From NCBI RefSeq assembly GCF_003432075.1, contig NZ_QWBU01000006.1:62001-126000 (forward strand): a stretch of 64,000 nt of DNA, read 5' to 3'. The notes beneath the pieces are model-generated. The model had not been told where the DNA came from and did not search any database. It saw only the letters and a list, made by a program, of their open reading frames with translations. The DNA is from Shinella sp. WSJ-2 (GTDB lineage Bacteria; Pseudomonadota; Alphaproteobacteria; Rhizobiales; Rhizobiaceae). This document shows, piece after piece, positions 8,394-17,298 of this stretch. Position 1 is the first letter of the stretch. Each line of letters starts with the position of its first letter. Made by a program: the position numbers and the translations under genes.

Positions 8394-9008
8394 TCAAAGC
8401 CGAATATCCAGCAGTTTCTCGATGGAGTGGATGCCGAGCGCGATCAGCCGCTCCACGCCTTCGGGCGACTGGCTGAGGCCGGCCTCGATCCAGAGGCCGT
8501 CGAGCATCGCATGAACGGTAACGGTGGTGTTCTCCACCTCCTCCACCGAAAGTCGTCGCCCCTCGGCGGCGAGGACGGCGGCAATAAGCGGTTCGGTGGC
8601 GCGGCGCAGCGCCAGATAGCTTTCCTCACGCACGGCGGCGATCTGCGGATCGACTCGGCTCTGGCTGACGAAGGTCGCCCAGAGCGACAGGAGACGCGCA
8701 TTCGAAGCGGGCGTGTCGAGTGTCGCGACGATGAAACGGCGTAACCGGGTGTGCGGTGGTCCCTCCGTTGAATTCAGTTCACGCATTGAATTGGTGGTGA
8801 TCAGCGCAATGGTGCGGCGGTAGGCGGAGAGGATGAGGTTCGCCTTTGCGTCGAAGTGGTGCCGGATCAGGCCGTTCGAGACCCCTGCCTTCGCCGCGAC
8901 GGCACGCACGGACGTGCCCTGGATACCCAGTTCGGCAATGCATTCCAGCGTCGCCTCGATGAGGTCGCGCTGTTTTCCGCTATCGGGCACGTCGTCGTTG
9001 CCTGTCAT
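8394..9008 (-). CDS. TetR-family regulator, BetI-like
   Basis: A 204-residue regulator with an N-terminal TetR helix-turn-helix (about residues 12-58: IEATLECIAELGIQGTSVRA then GVSNGLIRHHFDAKANL) and a ligand domain resembling BetI (LWATFVSQSRVDPQIA, HAMLDGLWIEAGLS). BetI senses choline in other bacteria; the ligand here is unknown. The start (base 9008) is preceded by AGGGAGC. The frame stays open far upstream through the oppositely oriented enzyme gene, but homology begins only at MTGNDD. It is divergent from the trimethylamine dehydrogenase-like gene at 9135, and the gap holds a perfect 38-bp palindrome, the likely operator. Confidence 0.85.
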   Translation of the reverse strand: MTGNDDVPDSGKQRDLIEATLECIAELGIQGTSVRAVAAKAGVSNGLIRHHFDAKANLILSAYRRTIALITTNSMRELNSTEGPPHTRLRRFIVATLDTPASNARLLSLWATFVSQSRVDPQIAAVREESYLALRRATEPLIAAVLAAEGRRLSVEEVENTTVTVHAMLDGLWIEAGLSQSPEGVERLIALGIHSIEKLLDIRL

Positions 9009-9068
9009 GTTCAAGCTCCCTGCATCCAAGCCTCTTAGCCTGAAACCGCCACAATCTCTGAATTTTCC

Positions 9069-9106
9069 CGCTATACACTTGCATAGCGCTATGCAAGTGT
9101 ATAGCG
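9069..9106. promoter_or_regulatory. Perfect 38-bp palindrome, probable TetR operator
   Basis: CGCTATACACTTGCATAGC is followed at once by its exact reverse complement, with no spacer and no mismatch. It lies between the divergent BetI-like regulator and the oxidoreductase gene, 28 bp before the latter's ATG. TetR proteins bind palindromes, and this length would allow two dimers as in QacR- or BetI-type binding. It is too close to both starts to be a terminator. Confidence 0.75.
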
Positions 9107-9134
9107 AAAATGTCGGTGCAAGGGGAGGAAGACC

Positions 9135-11186
9135 ATGCGCGATCCACGTTACGACATCCTGTTCGAGCCGGTCCGCCTCGGCCCGCTCATCACGCGCAAC
9201 CGCTTCTACCAAGTGCCGCATTGCAGCGGCATGGGCCACCGCTATCCCGAGGCGGACCTGGCACTTCGCCGGATGAAGGCGGAAGGCGGCTGGGGCGTGG
9301 TTTCGACGCAGGAAACGGAAATCCACCCCTCCTCCGATATCTCGCCCTCCAACCAGCAGCGCATCTGGGACGATCACGATATCGACCGGCTGACGGAGCT
9401 GACGGAGGCCGTGCACGCACATGGCAGCCTTGCGGCGATCCAGCTCGTGCACAACGGCATCCACACCGCCAACCGACTGACCCGCATTGCGCCCTACGGC
9501 CCTTCGGACATGGTCGTGGATGTGGAGGACCCGGTGCAGGCGCGGGCCATGGACAAGGCCGATATCGCTGCCTTTAGAAAGTGGCACCGCGATGCGGCGC
9601 TCCGGGCCAAGCGCGCCGGCTTCGACATCGTCTATGTCTATGCTGGCCACGACATGACGCTCCTCCAGCACTTTCTGCTGCAACGGCATAATTGCCGCAC
9701 CGATGAATATGGGGGCAGTTTCGAAAACCGACTGCGGCTGTTCCGTGAAGTGCTGGCAGATACGCGCGATGCCGTCGGCGACCGCTGCGCCATCGCCGTG
9801 CGCTTCGCCGTCGAGGAATTGCTGGGCGCTGACGGCTTGCAGCACGATGGCGAGGGTCGCGATGTTGTCGCCGCGCTGGCCGAAGAGCCAGACCTCTGGG
9901 ATGTCAATCTCTCCAACTGGTCGAACGACAGCCAGACCGCGCGCTTCTCGCAGGAGGGTTTTCAGGAGGCCTATACGGCTTTCGTGAAGACGGTGACGAC
10001 GAAGCCTGTCGTCGGCGTCGGCCGCTATACCTCGCCGGATGCCATGGTGCGCGCGATCCGCACTGGCGTGCTCGACCTCATCGGTGCCGCCCGCCCCTCG
10101 ATTGCCGATCCCTTCCTGCCGAAGAAGATCGAAGAGGGCCGCATCGACGACATCCGGGAATGCATCGGCTGCAACATCTGTACGGCCGGCGACAACACGG
10201 TCGTGCCGATGCGCTGCACGCAGAACCCGACCGTCGGCGAGGAAGGCCGCAAGGGTTGGCATCCGGAAATCATCCCGTCGCTTGCAAAGCCGGAAGCCGT
10301 GCTCGTCATCGGCGGGGGACCGGCAGGGCTCGAGGCTGCGCGCGCGCTTGCCCAGCGCGGCGCCGATGTCACTGTCGCGGAGGCCGGGCGCGAATGGGGT
10401 GGCCGCGTCACCAGGGAGGCGAAGCTGCCGGGACTTGCGACCTGGGCGCGCGTGCGCGACTGGCGCATGACCCAGCTGCGGCAGGCCCCGAATGTCGAAC
10501 TCTATCTCGATAGTCCCCTTACCGCCGAGGACGTGCTGTCCTACGGCATCCGGCATGTGGCGATCGCCACCGGCGCTCGCTGGCGCGCCGACGGTGTCGG
10601 CAGGACGCATCGCGCGCCCCTGCCCTTCCTGTCGGGCAGTGCCGTCGTCGGTGTCGATGCACTTCTGGAGCGCGGGGTGGCGGCCCTTCCGAACGATGGT
10701 CCCGTCGTGGTCTTCGATGACGACCGCTATTACATGGCAAGCGTGCTCGCCGAACTGATCGCGCAGTCGGGTCGAAAGGTGACCTTCGTCACGCCTGCCG
10801 CCGTCGTCGCGCCCTTTACGGATCACACGCTGGAACAGCGCCGGGTGCACACCCGCCTGATCGAGCTCGGCATCAACATCGTCCTGCTGCACCAGCTCGG
10901 CGATTTCAGGCCGGATGTCCTGAGCGTCGAATGCGTCTATTCCGGCAAACGTCACGAAATTGTCTGTTCCACCCTAGTACCGGTGACGGCGCGCCTGCCG
11001 GTTGCCACGCTCTGGCGTGACCTGTCGGCGGCTTCGGACGCCTGGGCCGATCATGGCATCGAAAGCGTGGAGCGGATCGGCGACTGTCTTGCGCCCGGCA
11101 TCATCGCCGCCGCGAACTATGCCGGACATTTCTATGCCCGCAAGCTCGCCGGCACCGACGCCGACGATTACGACGCCTATCGCTGA
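9135..11186 (+). CDS. Trimethylamine dehydrogenase / DgcA-family FMN, 4Fe-4S oxidoreductase
   Basis: A 683-residue enzyme with an Old Yellow Enzyme-type FMN barrel (to about 330), a 4Fe-4S motif CIGCNIC followed by Cys (CxxCxxCx11C, near 341-358) and a C-terminal nucleotide-binding domain (VLVIGGGPAGLEAARAL). The family includes trimethylamine and histamine dehydrogenases and the dimethylglycine and stachydrine demethylases, which remove N-methyl groups. C30 in QVPHC coincides with the residue that binds FMN covalently in trimethylamine dehydrogenase. The catalytic Tyr and His (YVYAGH) and a W-x-x-D pair (NWSND) are kept. Aromatic residues that cage trimethylamine look replaced, so the substrate is probably a different methylated amine. 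SD GGGAGGAAG precedes ATG. Confidence 0.8.
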   Translation: MRDPRYDILFEPVRLGPLITRNRFYQVPHCSGMGHRYPEADLALRRMKAEGGWGVVSTQETEIHPSSDISPSNQQRIWDDHDIDRLTELTEAVHAHGSLAAIQLVHNGIHTANRLTRIAPYGPSDMVVDVEDPVQARAMDKADIAAFRKWHRDAALRAKRAGFDIVYVYAGHDMTLLQHFLLQRHNCRTDEYGGSFENRLRLFREVLADTRDAVGDRCAIAVRFAVEELLGADGLQHDGEGRDVVAALAEEPDLWDVNLSNWSNDSQTARFSQEGFQEAYTAFVKTVTTKPVVGVGRYTSPDAMVRAIRTGVLDLIGAARPSIADPFLPKKIEEGRIDDIRECIGCNICTAGDNTVVPMRCTQNPTVGEEGRKGWHPEIIPSLAKPEAVLVIGGGPAGLEAARALAQRGADVTVAEAGREWGGRVTREAKLPGLATWARVRDWRMTQLRQAPNVELYLDSPLTAEDVLSYGIRHVAIATGARWRADGVGRTHRAPLPFLSGSAVVGVDALLERGVAALPNDGPVVVFDDDRYYMASVLAELIAQSGRKVTFVTPAAVVAPFTDHTLEQRRVHTRLIELGINIVLLHQLGDFRPDVLSVECVYSGKRHEIVCSTLVPVTARLPVATLWRDLSAASDAWADHGIESVERIGDCLAPGIIAAANYAGHFYARKLAGTDADDYDAYR

Positions 11187-11250
11187 TCGACACGTGCCCT
11201 ACAAAAAAATCTGCGTCGCAATCCATTTCATGATTGCTAATCCTAGCTCC

Positions 11251-11269
11251 ACTTAATATGTTGTTAAGT
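11251..11269. promoter_or_regulatory. Short inverted repeat before the XRE-cupin gene
   Basis: ACTTAA and TTAAGT (11251-11256 and 11264-11269) flank seven AT-rich bases directly before the ribosome-binding site of the regulator gene at 11283. Position and symmetry suit an autoregulatory operator, but the arms are only six bases long. Confidence 0.35.
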
Positions 11270-11282
11270 GAGGAGTGAGGCT

Positions 11283-11900
11283 ATGGACGACATCGCGATA
11301 GCGACGAAGAATCAGGCCGCCATTGGTGAGAAGGTCAAGGCCTTTCGCGCGGCCCGGCGCATGTCGCTCAGGGCGCTGGGTGATGCAACGGGCACGACCG
11401 CAAGCTTCCTTAGCCAGCTCGAGCGCGGTCTCAGCGGCGTCAATATCAGCACGCTGATGCGCATCGCCGGTGCGCTCGGCATCAGCCTCACGGACCTGTT
11501 CGACGACGCCTCGCCGCCGGTTGGGCGTGTGTTGCGCAAGGACGAACGCCCTGCCCTGCCGCCGGCGGAAGGCTACCGCAAGATGCTCCTGTCGCGGCGG
11601 CCGATCCGCGACATGGAAGTCTATATCGGCGAGTTCGATCCCGGTGGCTCGACGGGTGAAAAGCCCTATAGCCACGGGGATTCGCAGGAACTCTTTTTCG
11701 TGATCCGCGGGGAGGTGGAGCTTACCCTCGGCGAGGAACGTCATGTGCTGTCCTCCGGTGACAGCATCGAATATCCAAGCTCGGTTCCGCACAAGACCGT
11801 CAATATCGGCACGGAAACCGCTGAAGTCATCTGGATGATCGCGCCGCCGACCAGCGTCGCGGATGATCTCGACAAATACCTGCCCCGGCCCGGCTCGTAG
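11283..11900 (+). CDS. XRE-family regulator with C-terminal cupin domain
   Basis: A 205-residue regulator. Residues about 13-70 are an XRE helix-turn-helix (KVKAFRAARRMSLRALGDAT, FLSQLERGLSGVNISTLMRI); about 115-200 are a cupin (DSQELFFVIRGEVELTLGEE, VLSSGDSIEYPSSVPHKTVN). PuuR-type proteins of this build control polyamine and amine catabolism. ATG 11283 is preferred to the in-frame GTG 11268 because GAGGAGTGAGG lies between them as ribosome-binding site. The gene precedes the importer operon by 45 bp and probably regulates it. A short inverted repeat lies just upstream. Confidence 0.8.
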   Translation: MDDIAIATKNQAAIGEKVKAFRAARRMSLRALGDATGTTASFLSQLERGLSGVNISTLMRIAGALGISLTDLFDDASPPVGRVLRKDERPALPPAEGYRKMLLSRRPIRDMEVYIGEFDPGGSTGEKPYSHGDSQELFFVIRGEVELTLGEERHVLSSGDSIEYPSSVPHKTVNIGTETAEVIWMIAPPTSVADDLDKYLPRPGS

Positions 11901-11945
11901 CCCAGGCAGGAACAACTGAACGCGAGCGCTACTGGGAGTATCAAC

Positions 11946-13016
11946 ATGAAGAAATTTGCGAGGGCCTTGGCCCTGACGATGACGTGCGCCCTGGCGTTGC
12001 CGGCATTCGCACAGGACAAGCCGGTCGCCGGCGAGGTGAAGGAAGGTTCGCTCAAGGGCAAGACGCTGACCTTCGTCTCCTATGGCGGCATCTATCAGGA
12101 CGGCCAGGTCGCCGCCCTCAAGGAATTCGTCGACAAATCCGGCGTGACGCTGCTCAACGACGGCCCGACCGAAATCGCCAAGCTGAAGGCGCAGGTCGAT
12201 GCCGGCAACGTCACCTGGGATGTGGTCGATACAGCCGACCTGCCGCCCTATGTGCATTGCGGCACGCTCTTCCAGAAGCTCGATCTTTCCAAGCTCGACG
12301 TTTCCAAGATCCCGCCCGGCCAGGTCGGTGAATGCTCGGTTCCGGCGATGAACTACGGTGTCGTTCTGATGTACAAGAACGAGACCTACAAGGATAACCC
12401 GCCGAAGAACTGGATCGATTTCTTCGACACGGAAAAGTTTCCCGGCACGCGGGCCATCGATGGTTCGGGCGATCCGACCGGCGGCCTGATCGAGCAGGCT
12501 TTCAAGGCGACGGGCGGCGACCCGAAGGCGATGACGGCCGACGACATCGAAAAGGGCATTCAGAAGTTGCGCGATCTCGGTCCCGACACGATATACTGGA
12601 AGACCGGCGCGGAAAGCCAGCAGCTGGCTGAATCCGGCGAAGCCGACATGATCATGATGTGGACCGGCCGCGCCATGACCGCCGTGAAGAACGGCGCCGC
12701 CTATACGCCGGTCTGGCAGGATTGGCTGGTCGTCATGGACCAGATGACCATTCCGGTCGGCGTCAAGGATACCGATGCGGCCTACGCGCTGCTCAACGCC
12801 TATCTCGGGGCGAACGCCCAGGCGGTGCTCACAGAAAAGACCTCCTACACGCCGATCAACCTCGACGCCAAGCCGAAGGTCGACGACACCACGGCGGCAT
12901 TCCTAACCTCGACGCCCGAGCGCATCGCACAGGGCTATCAACAGAACATTCCGTTCTGGGTGAAGAATTTCGATCTCGCCGCCGAAAAGTGGAACGCGCT
13001 GCTTTCCGGTAACTGA
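11946..13016 (+). CDS. ABC importer substrate-binding protein, PotD/PotF-like (system 1)
   Basis: A 356-residue periplasmic binding protein with a clear Sec signal peptide (MKKFARALALTMTCALALPAFA). The mature protein has the family opening LTFVSYGGIYQDGQV and later WDVVDTADLPPY, MNYGVVLMYKNETY and GEADMIMMWTGRA, as in class II binding proteins of the spermidine/putrescine group. Two permeases and an ATPase follow directly. The ligand cannot be read from sequence; nearby amine oxidoreductases suggest a cationic amine or betaine-like compound. A strong stem-loop separates it from the permease gene, probably protecting its transcript. Confidence 0.85.
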   Translation: MKKFARALALTMTCALALPAFAQDKPVAGEVKEGSLKGKTLTFVSYGGIYQDGQVAALKEFVDKSGVTLLNDGPTEIAKLKAQVDAGNVTWDVVDTADLPPYVHCGTLFQKLDLSKLDVSKIPPGQVGECSVPAMNYGVVLMYKNETYKDNPPKNWIDFFDTEKFPGTRAIDGSGDPTGGLIEQAFKATGGDPKAMTADDIEKGIQKLRDLGPDTIYWKTGAESQQLAESGEADMIMMWTGRAMTAVKNGAAYTPVWQDWLVVMDQMTIPVGVKDTDAAYALLNAYLGANAQAVLTEKTSYTPINLDAKPKVDDTTAAFLTSTPERIAQGYQQNIPFWVKNFDLAAEKWNALLSGN

Positions 13017-13031
13017 GCCGCCGAGTGATTG

Positions 13032-13055
13032 CAGGCCCGGTTCCGGCCGGGCCTG
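13032..13055 (+). repeat. Intercistronic stem-loop after binding-protein gene (system 1)
   Basis: CAGGCCCGG (13032-13040) pairs with CCGGGCCTG (13047-13055) across a six-base loop. There is no T-run, and the permease gene starts 22 bp later, so it is more likely an mRNA-stabilising or processing element than a full terminator. Confidence 0.6.
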
Positions 13056-13076
13056 TCTCGCAAACGGGAGATATCC

Positions 13077-13967
13077 ATGACCGCGACACATGATGAAGGC
13101 TTGCGGAGTGCCGTCGATCGCTCCGCCTTCCTGTCCCGTTTCCGGCCGCGCGGTGCGGTCTGGCTGGCTGCGCCCGCCGTGCTGGTGTTGCTCGTCGTGC
13201 TCGCCTATCCGCTCGGCATCGTTGTGTGGCGCTCGTTCACCGATCCCGCCGTCGGCGTCGACAATTACGTCTGGTTCTTCCAATCCGCGGTGAACCGCAC
13301 GGTGCTGCAACGGACCTTCGTCGTCGCCGCCTGGGTTACGCTCGTCTCCCTCATCTGCGCCTATCCCTACGCCTATGCCATGACCATCGTCGGCAAGAAC
13401 GTCCGGCTGGCGCTCATTCTCTGCGTGCTCGTGCCCTTCTGGCTGAGCGGCGTGGTGCGCACGCTGGCCTGGGTGATCCTTTTGCAGGATTCCGGCGTCA
13501 TCAACTCCATCCTGCGCGGCCTCGGCCTGTCGCCGGTCAAGCTGATCCGCACCCTGCCGGGCGTCGTCATCGGGATGACGCAGGTGCTTTTGCCCTTCAT
13601 GATCCTGCCGATCTACTCCGTGATGAAGGGTATCGACACGCGCCTGTTGCAGGCCGCCCGCAGCCTGGGCGCTAAACCCTGGAAGGCCTTCCTGCAGATT
13701 TACGTGCCGCTGTCGCTGCCCGGCGTCTATGCCGGCGCGATCATCGTCTTCATCCTGTCGCTCGGCTTCTACATCACGCCGGCCCTGCTCGGCGGTCCGC
13801 GCAGCATTCTCCTGTCCTCGCTGGTGCAGAACCAGGTGCTGAGCCTGCTCAACTGGGGCCGTGGCGGTGCCATGGGCGTGGTGCTGCTGGTCGCGACCTT
13901 CGTGCTTCTCGCGCTGGCCGCCCCGCTGATGCGCCAGAAACATACCTCTTCGCGCAGGGAGGCGTAA
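13077..13967 (+). CDS. ABC importer permease, PotB-like (system 1)
   Basis: A 296-residue inner-membrane permease of the binding-protein-dependent type. About six hydrophobic segments are visible, beginning with VWLAAPAVLVLLVVLAYPLG, and the EAA loop is RLLQAARSLGAKPWKAFLQI..PLSLPG. ATG 13077 is chosen over an upstream in-frame start because of GGGAGATATCC and because the upstream residues are translated hairpin sequence. It is paired with the PotC-like permease four bases downstream. The EAA loop contacts the ATPase encoded at 14759. Confidence 0.85.
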   Translation: MTATHDEGLRSAVDRSAFLSRFRPRGAVWLAAPAVLVLLVVLAYPLGIVVWRSFTDPAVGVDNYVWFFQSAVNRTVLQRTFVVAAWVTLVSLICAYPYAYAMTIVGKNVRLALILCVLVPFWLSGVVRTLAWVILLQDSGVINSILRGLGLSPVKLIRTLPGVVIGMTQVLLPFMILPIYSVMKGIDTRLLQAARSLGAKPWKAFLQIYVPLSLPGVYAGAIIVFILSLGFYITPALLGGPRSILLSSLVQNQVLSLLNWGRGGAMGVVLLVATFVLLALAAPLMRQKHTSSRREA

Positions 13968-13970
13968 CCG

Positions 13971-14756
13971 ATGCCGTCGTTCTCCCGCATTTTACTCGGT
14001 CTCTTCTGCCTGCTCGTCGCGATCCTGTTGCTTGCACCGACGCTCGTCGTGATCCCGATGTCGTTCAACGGCAACAAGTCGCTCGCCTTCCCGCCGGTCG
14101 GTTTCAGCTGGCAATGGTACGAGAACTTCTTCAGCAACCCGGATTGGACGACCAGTTTTTCCAACTCGTTGATTGTCGCCCTCATCGTCGCGGTGGTGGC
14201 AACGGTCATCGGCACGCTTGCCGCCTTCGGCGTCAGCCGTGCGGCGGCGCGCACCGGCGGCCTGCTGCGTGCGCTGCTGATCACGCCGATGGTCGTGCCG
14301 GGCGTGGTGCTGGCGATCGGTATCTATGCCGTCTATCTCGACACGCATCTTGTCGGCACCGTCACCGGCTTCGTGCTGGCCCATACCATGCTCGCCATCC
14401 CTTTCGTGCTGATCGCGGTGCAGGCGAGCCTCGAAGTTTTCGATCGCCGGCTGGAGACCGCGGCCTCAAGCCTTGGAGCCGGCCGCCTGACGGTGTTCCG
14501 CACGGTGACGCTGCCGCTCATCCTGCCCGGCGTTCTCTCCGGCGCGCTCTTCGCCTTCATCACCTCGTTCGACGAGATCATCGTCGCGCTGTTCATCACC
14601 AGCCCCTATCTCAAGACGCTGCCGGTGCAGATTTATACGTCGATCACGCGGGATGCCGATCCGACCGTCGCGGCCGTCGGCACGCTGCTTTTCATCGCCA
14701 CGTCGCTCATCATCATCGCCGGCCTGCTCCTGGGCATGCGCCGCGGAAGGACCTGA
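13971..14756 (+). CDS. ABC importer permease, PotC-like (system 1)
   Basis: A 261-residue permease with six predicted membrane segments, beginning MPSFSRILLGLFCLLVAILL. The PotC-type features include PMSFNGNKSLAFPPVGFSWQWY after the first segment and an EAA loop RLETAASSLGAGRLTVFRTVTLPLILPG. It starts three bases after the partner permease and its stop precedes the ATPase start by two bases, so the three are one translation-coupled unit. SFDEIIVALFITSP is typical of polyamine-type systems, but ligand choice lies in the binding protein. Confidence 0.85.
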   Translation: MPSFSRILLGLFCLLVAILLLAPTLVVIPMSFNGNKSLAFPPVGFSWQWYENFFSNPDWTTSFSNSLIVALIVAVVATVIGTLAAFGVSRAAARTGGLLRALLITPMVVPGVVLAIGIYAVYLDTHLVGTVTGFVLAHTMLAIPFVLIAVQASLEVFDRRLETAASSLGAGRLTVFRTVTLPLILPGVLSGALFAFITSFDEIIVALFITSPYLKTLPVQIYTSITRDADPTVAAVGTLLFIATSLIIIAGLLLGMRRGRT

Positions 14757-14758
14757 CC

Positions 14759-15874
14759 ATGCACGCTCCCCAACGTTCCGCCGGTGCCGCGATCGAAATC
14801 CGCAAGGCCTCCAAACGCTACGGCGCCTTCACGGCGCTCAATGATATCGACCTCCATATTCGCCCCGGCGAGTTCATGACGTTGCTCGGCCCCTCCGGTT
14901 CGGGCAAGACGACGACGCTCAACCTGATCGCCGGCTTCACCGACATCAGCTCCGGCACGCTGGAGATCGGCGGCAAGAGCGTCACCGGCCTGCCGTCGCA
15001 CAAGCGCAATATCGGCGTCGTCTTCCAGCACTACGCGCTGTTCCCGCACATGACCGTCGGCAAGAACGTCGCCTATCCGCTGACGCTGCGCGGCATCAAG
15101 GGCGATGATCGCGAGGCACGCGTCAAGCGCGCGCTCGACATGGTGAAAATGGCCGATTTCGCCCATCGTTACCCGAACGAACTCTCGGGCGGCCAGCAGC
15201 AGCGCGTGGCGCTTGCCCGCGCGCTGGTCTTCGATCCGCCACTGCTCCTGATGGACGAGCCGCTCGGCGCGCTCGACAAGAAGCTGCGCGAGTGGCTGCA
15301 GCTGGAGATAAAGCGCATCCACCGCGAACTCGGCACAACCTTCGTTTATGTGACGCACGACCAGGAGGAGGCGCTCGTCCTCTCCGATCGCATCGCCGTC
15401 TTCAACGGCGGCCGCATCGAGCAGATCGGCACGGGACGGGAACTCTACGATAGTCCGGCAACGCTCTTTGTAGGCCGTTTCATCGGTGAATCCACGGTGT
15501 TGCGCGGATCGGCTGAGATTTCAGGCGATGAAACGGTGATGACCACAGGCGGGCAGAAAGTTATCGCCCATGGACGCCTTGCCGGCGGTGCCCGCCCGGT
15601 AATCCTGCTTCGGCCAGAGCGGGTGGCCCTGAAGCGTCCCGGCGCGGATGTCGTTTCGGGTGAAAACCGCCTCACCGGCACGATTGCGGAAGCGATCTAT
15701 CTCGGCTCCGGCTCGAAATACGAGGTGCGGCTGGCGGACGGCACGATCGCCGTGGTGCGCGGCCCGCTCGGTGCGGCCGATTTCGGGATTTGCGACACCG
15801 TCGATATCGCCTTCCTGCCCTCCGATCTCATCCTCCTCCCAGATGACGCCAGCGCCGACGTGACGCTGACCTGA
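14759..15874 (+). CDS. ABC importer ATPase, PotA-like (system 1)
   Basis: A 371-residue ATPase. Walker A is GPSGSGKTT (residues 44-52), Q-loop VFQHYALFPHM, signature LSGGQQQR, Walker B LLLMDEP and the H-loop THDQEEA. The C-terminal third is a TOBE regulatory domain, standard in PotA/CysA-type proteins. ATG 14759 is used because the longer in-frame extension runs back through the permease gene. It energises the permeases encoded immediately upstream. Nothing unusual in the motifs. Confidence 0.9.
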   Translation: MHAPQRSAGAAIEIRKASKRYGAFTALNDIDLHIRPGEFMTLLGPSGSGKTTTLNLIAGFTDISSGTLEIGGKSVTGLPSHKRNIGVVFQHYALFPHMTVGKNVAYPLTLRGIKGDDREARVKRALDMVKMADFAHRYPNELSGGQQQRVALARALVFDPPLLLMDEPLGALDKKLREWLQLEIKRIHRELGTTFVYVTHDQEEALVLSDRIAVFNGGRIEQIGTGRELYDSPATLFVGRFIGESTVLRGSAEISGDETVMTTGGQKVIAHGRLAGGARPVILLRPERVALKRPGADVVSGENRLTGTIAEAIYLGSGSKYEVRLADGTIAVVRGPLGAADFGICDTVDIAFLPSDLILLPDDASADVTLT

Positions 15875-15891
15875 ACCCGAAAGCCCCTGCC

Positions 15892-17277
15892 ATGGACGTC
15901 AAGACCAACGGTAACATCTCCTTCTGGTATGCCGATATCGGCGGCATACCGCAGAAGCGGCCCGCTCTGCCCGGTGATCGCGAAGCCGATGTCTGCATCA
16001 TCGGCGCTGGCTATACGGGCCTCTGGACGGCCTACTATCTGAAGAAAGCGGATCCTTCGCTCAACATCGTCATGGTCGAGCGCGAATTCGCCGGTTTCGG
16101 CGGCTCGGGGCGCAATGGCGGCTGGCTGTCCGGCGGCTTCAGCTGGTCGCGTGAAAAGTATCTCAAGACCTCCAGCCGCGGCGCCGTTGTCGACATGCAG
16201 CGCGCCATGGCCGGCACGGTCGACGAGGTGATCCGGGTGACTGAGGCGGAGGGCATCGATGCGGATATCCTGCGCGTCGACAACATCACCTTCGCCACCA
16301 ACAAGCCGCAGCTCGAGCGGGCGCGTGAGGAGTACCAGTTCTATCTCGACTGGGAGATGCCGTCGGAGCGCATCGAAATGCTGTCCGCCGAGGCGGCGGC
16401 GAAGCGCATCCGCGTCGCCAACGTTCTGGGTGCCTTCGTCATTCGCGACATGGCGCGCGTCCAGCCGGCCAAACTGGTGCGCGGCCTTGCGAAAGTGGTG
16501 GAAGGGCTCGGGGTCTCGATCTTCGAAGGCACGGCCGTCACCCGCTTCGAGAAGGGCCTTGTCGAGACCGACCGCGGCACGGTGCGCGCGCCCGTCATCA
16601 TCCGCGCCACGGAAGGGTTCACCGCTGGCCTGCCCGGCCACGAGCGCACCTGGCTGCCGCTGAACAGCGCGCAGATCGTTACCGAGCCGGTGCCGGAGGC
16701 GCTGTGGAAGGAGATCGGCTGGGATGGTCATGAACTGCTCGGCGATGCCGCGCATGCCTATTGCTACGCCCAGCGCACCCGCGAGGGCCGCATCACCATG
16801 GGCGGTCGCGGCGTGCCCTATCGTTTCGGCTCGGCGACGGACGTCAACGGCCGTACGCAGCAGGCGACCATCGACCAGCTCCATGCCATCCTGACGCGGC
16901 TGTTGCCGCAGACGAAATCGCTGAAGATCGATCATGCCTGGTGCGGCGTGCTCGGCGTGCCGCGCGACTGGTGCACGACGGCCGGCTTCGACCGCGCCAG
17001 CGGCATCGGCTGGGCGGGCGGATATGTCGGTCTCGGCGTCTCCAGCACGAACCTCGCCGGCCGCACGCTGGCCGATCTGGTGCTCAATCGCGACACCGAA
17101 CTGACCGGCCTGCCCTGGGTGAACCGCACCGTGCGCAAATGGGAGCCGGAGCCGTTCCGCTGGCTCGGCGTACATTCCATGTATCAGCTCTACCGCATGG
17201 CGGACGAACGCGAGTTCGCGGGTCTCGAACATACATCCAGACTTGCCGGCCTTGCAGACAGCATCACCGGCCACTGA
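15892..17277 (+). CDS. FAD-dependent amine / amino-acid oxidoreductase (DAO family)
   Basis: A 461-residue flavoprotein of the DAO superfamily. The FAD-binding dinucleotide fold is ADVCIIGAGYTGLWTAYYL (residues about 34-52), followed by GFGGSGRNGGWLSGG, the pattern of gamma-glutamylputrescine oxidase and related amine oxidases. A C-terminal GIGWAGGYVGLGVSSTNLAGRTLADL segment completes the FAD site. It probably oxidises a primary or secondary amine to an aldehyde or imine. It lies 17 bp after the importer ATPase, so it likely acts on the imported compound. PuuB-like activity is a guess; sarcosine- or proline-betaine-type substrates are equally possible. Confidence 0.75.
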   Translation: MDVKTNGNISFWYADIGGIPQKRPALPGDREADVCIIGAGYTGLWTAYYLKKADPSLNIVMVEREFAGFGGSGRNGGWLSGGFSWSREKYLKTSSRGAVVDMQRAMAGTVDEVIRVTEAEGIDADILRVDNITFATNKPQLERAREEYQFYLDWEMPSERIEMLSAEAAAKRIRVANVLGAFVIRDMARVQPAKLVRGLAKVVEGLGVSIFEGTAVTRFEKGLVETDRGTVRAPVIIRATEGFTAGLPGHERTWLPLNSAQIVTEPVPEALWKEIGWDGHELLGDAAHAYCYAQRTREGRITMGGRGVPYRFGSATDVNGRTQQATIDQLHAILTRLLPQTKSLKIDHAWCGVLGVPRDWCTTAGFDRASGIGWAGGYVGLGVSSTNLAGRTLADLVLNRDTELTGLPWVNRTVRKWEPEPFRWLGVHSMYQLYRMADEREFAGLEHTSRLAGLADSITGH

Positions 17278-17298
17278 CCCCGTTCAAAGGATATTTCC

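Noticed and set aside
9009-10955. Long minus-strand open frame continuing upstream of the BetI-like regulator, opposite the oxidoreductase
   Set aside because: A high-GC shadow: composition is low-complexity Arg/Gly/Ala/Asp with no family resemblance; only the last 204 codons form a gene.
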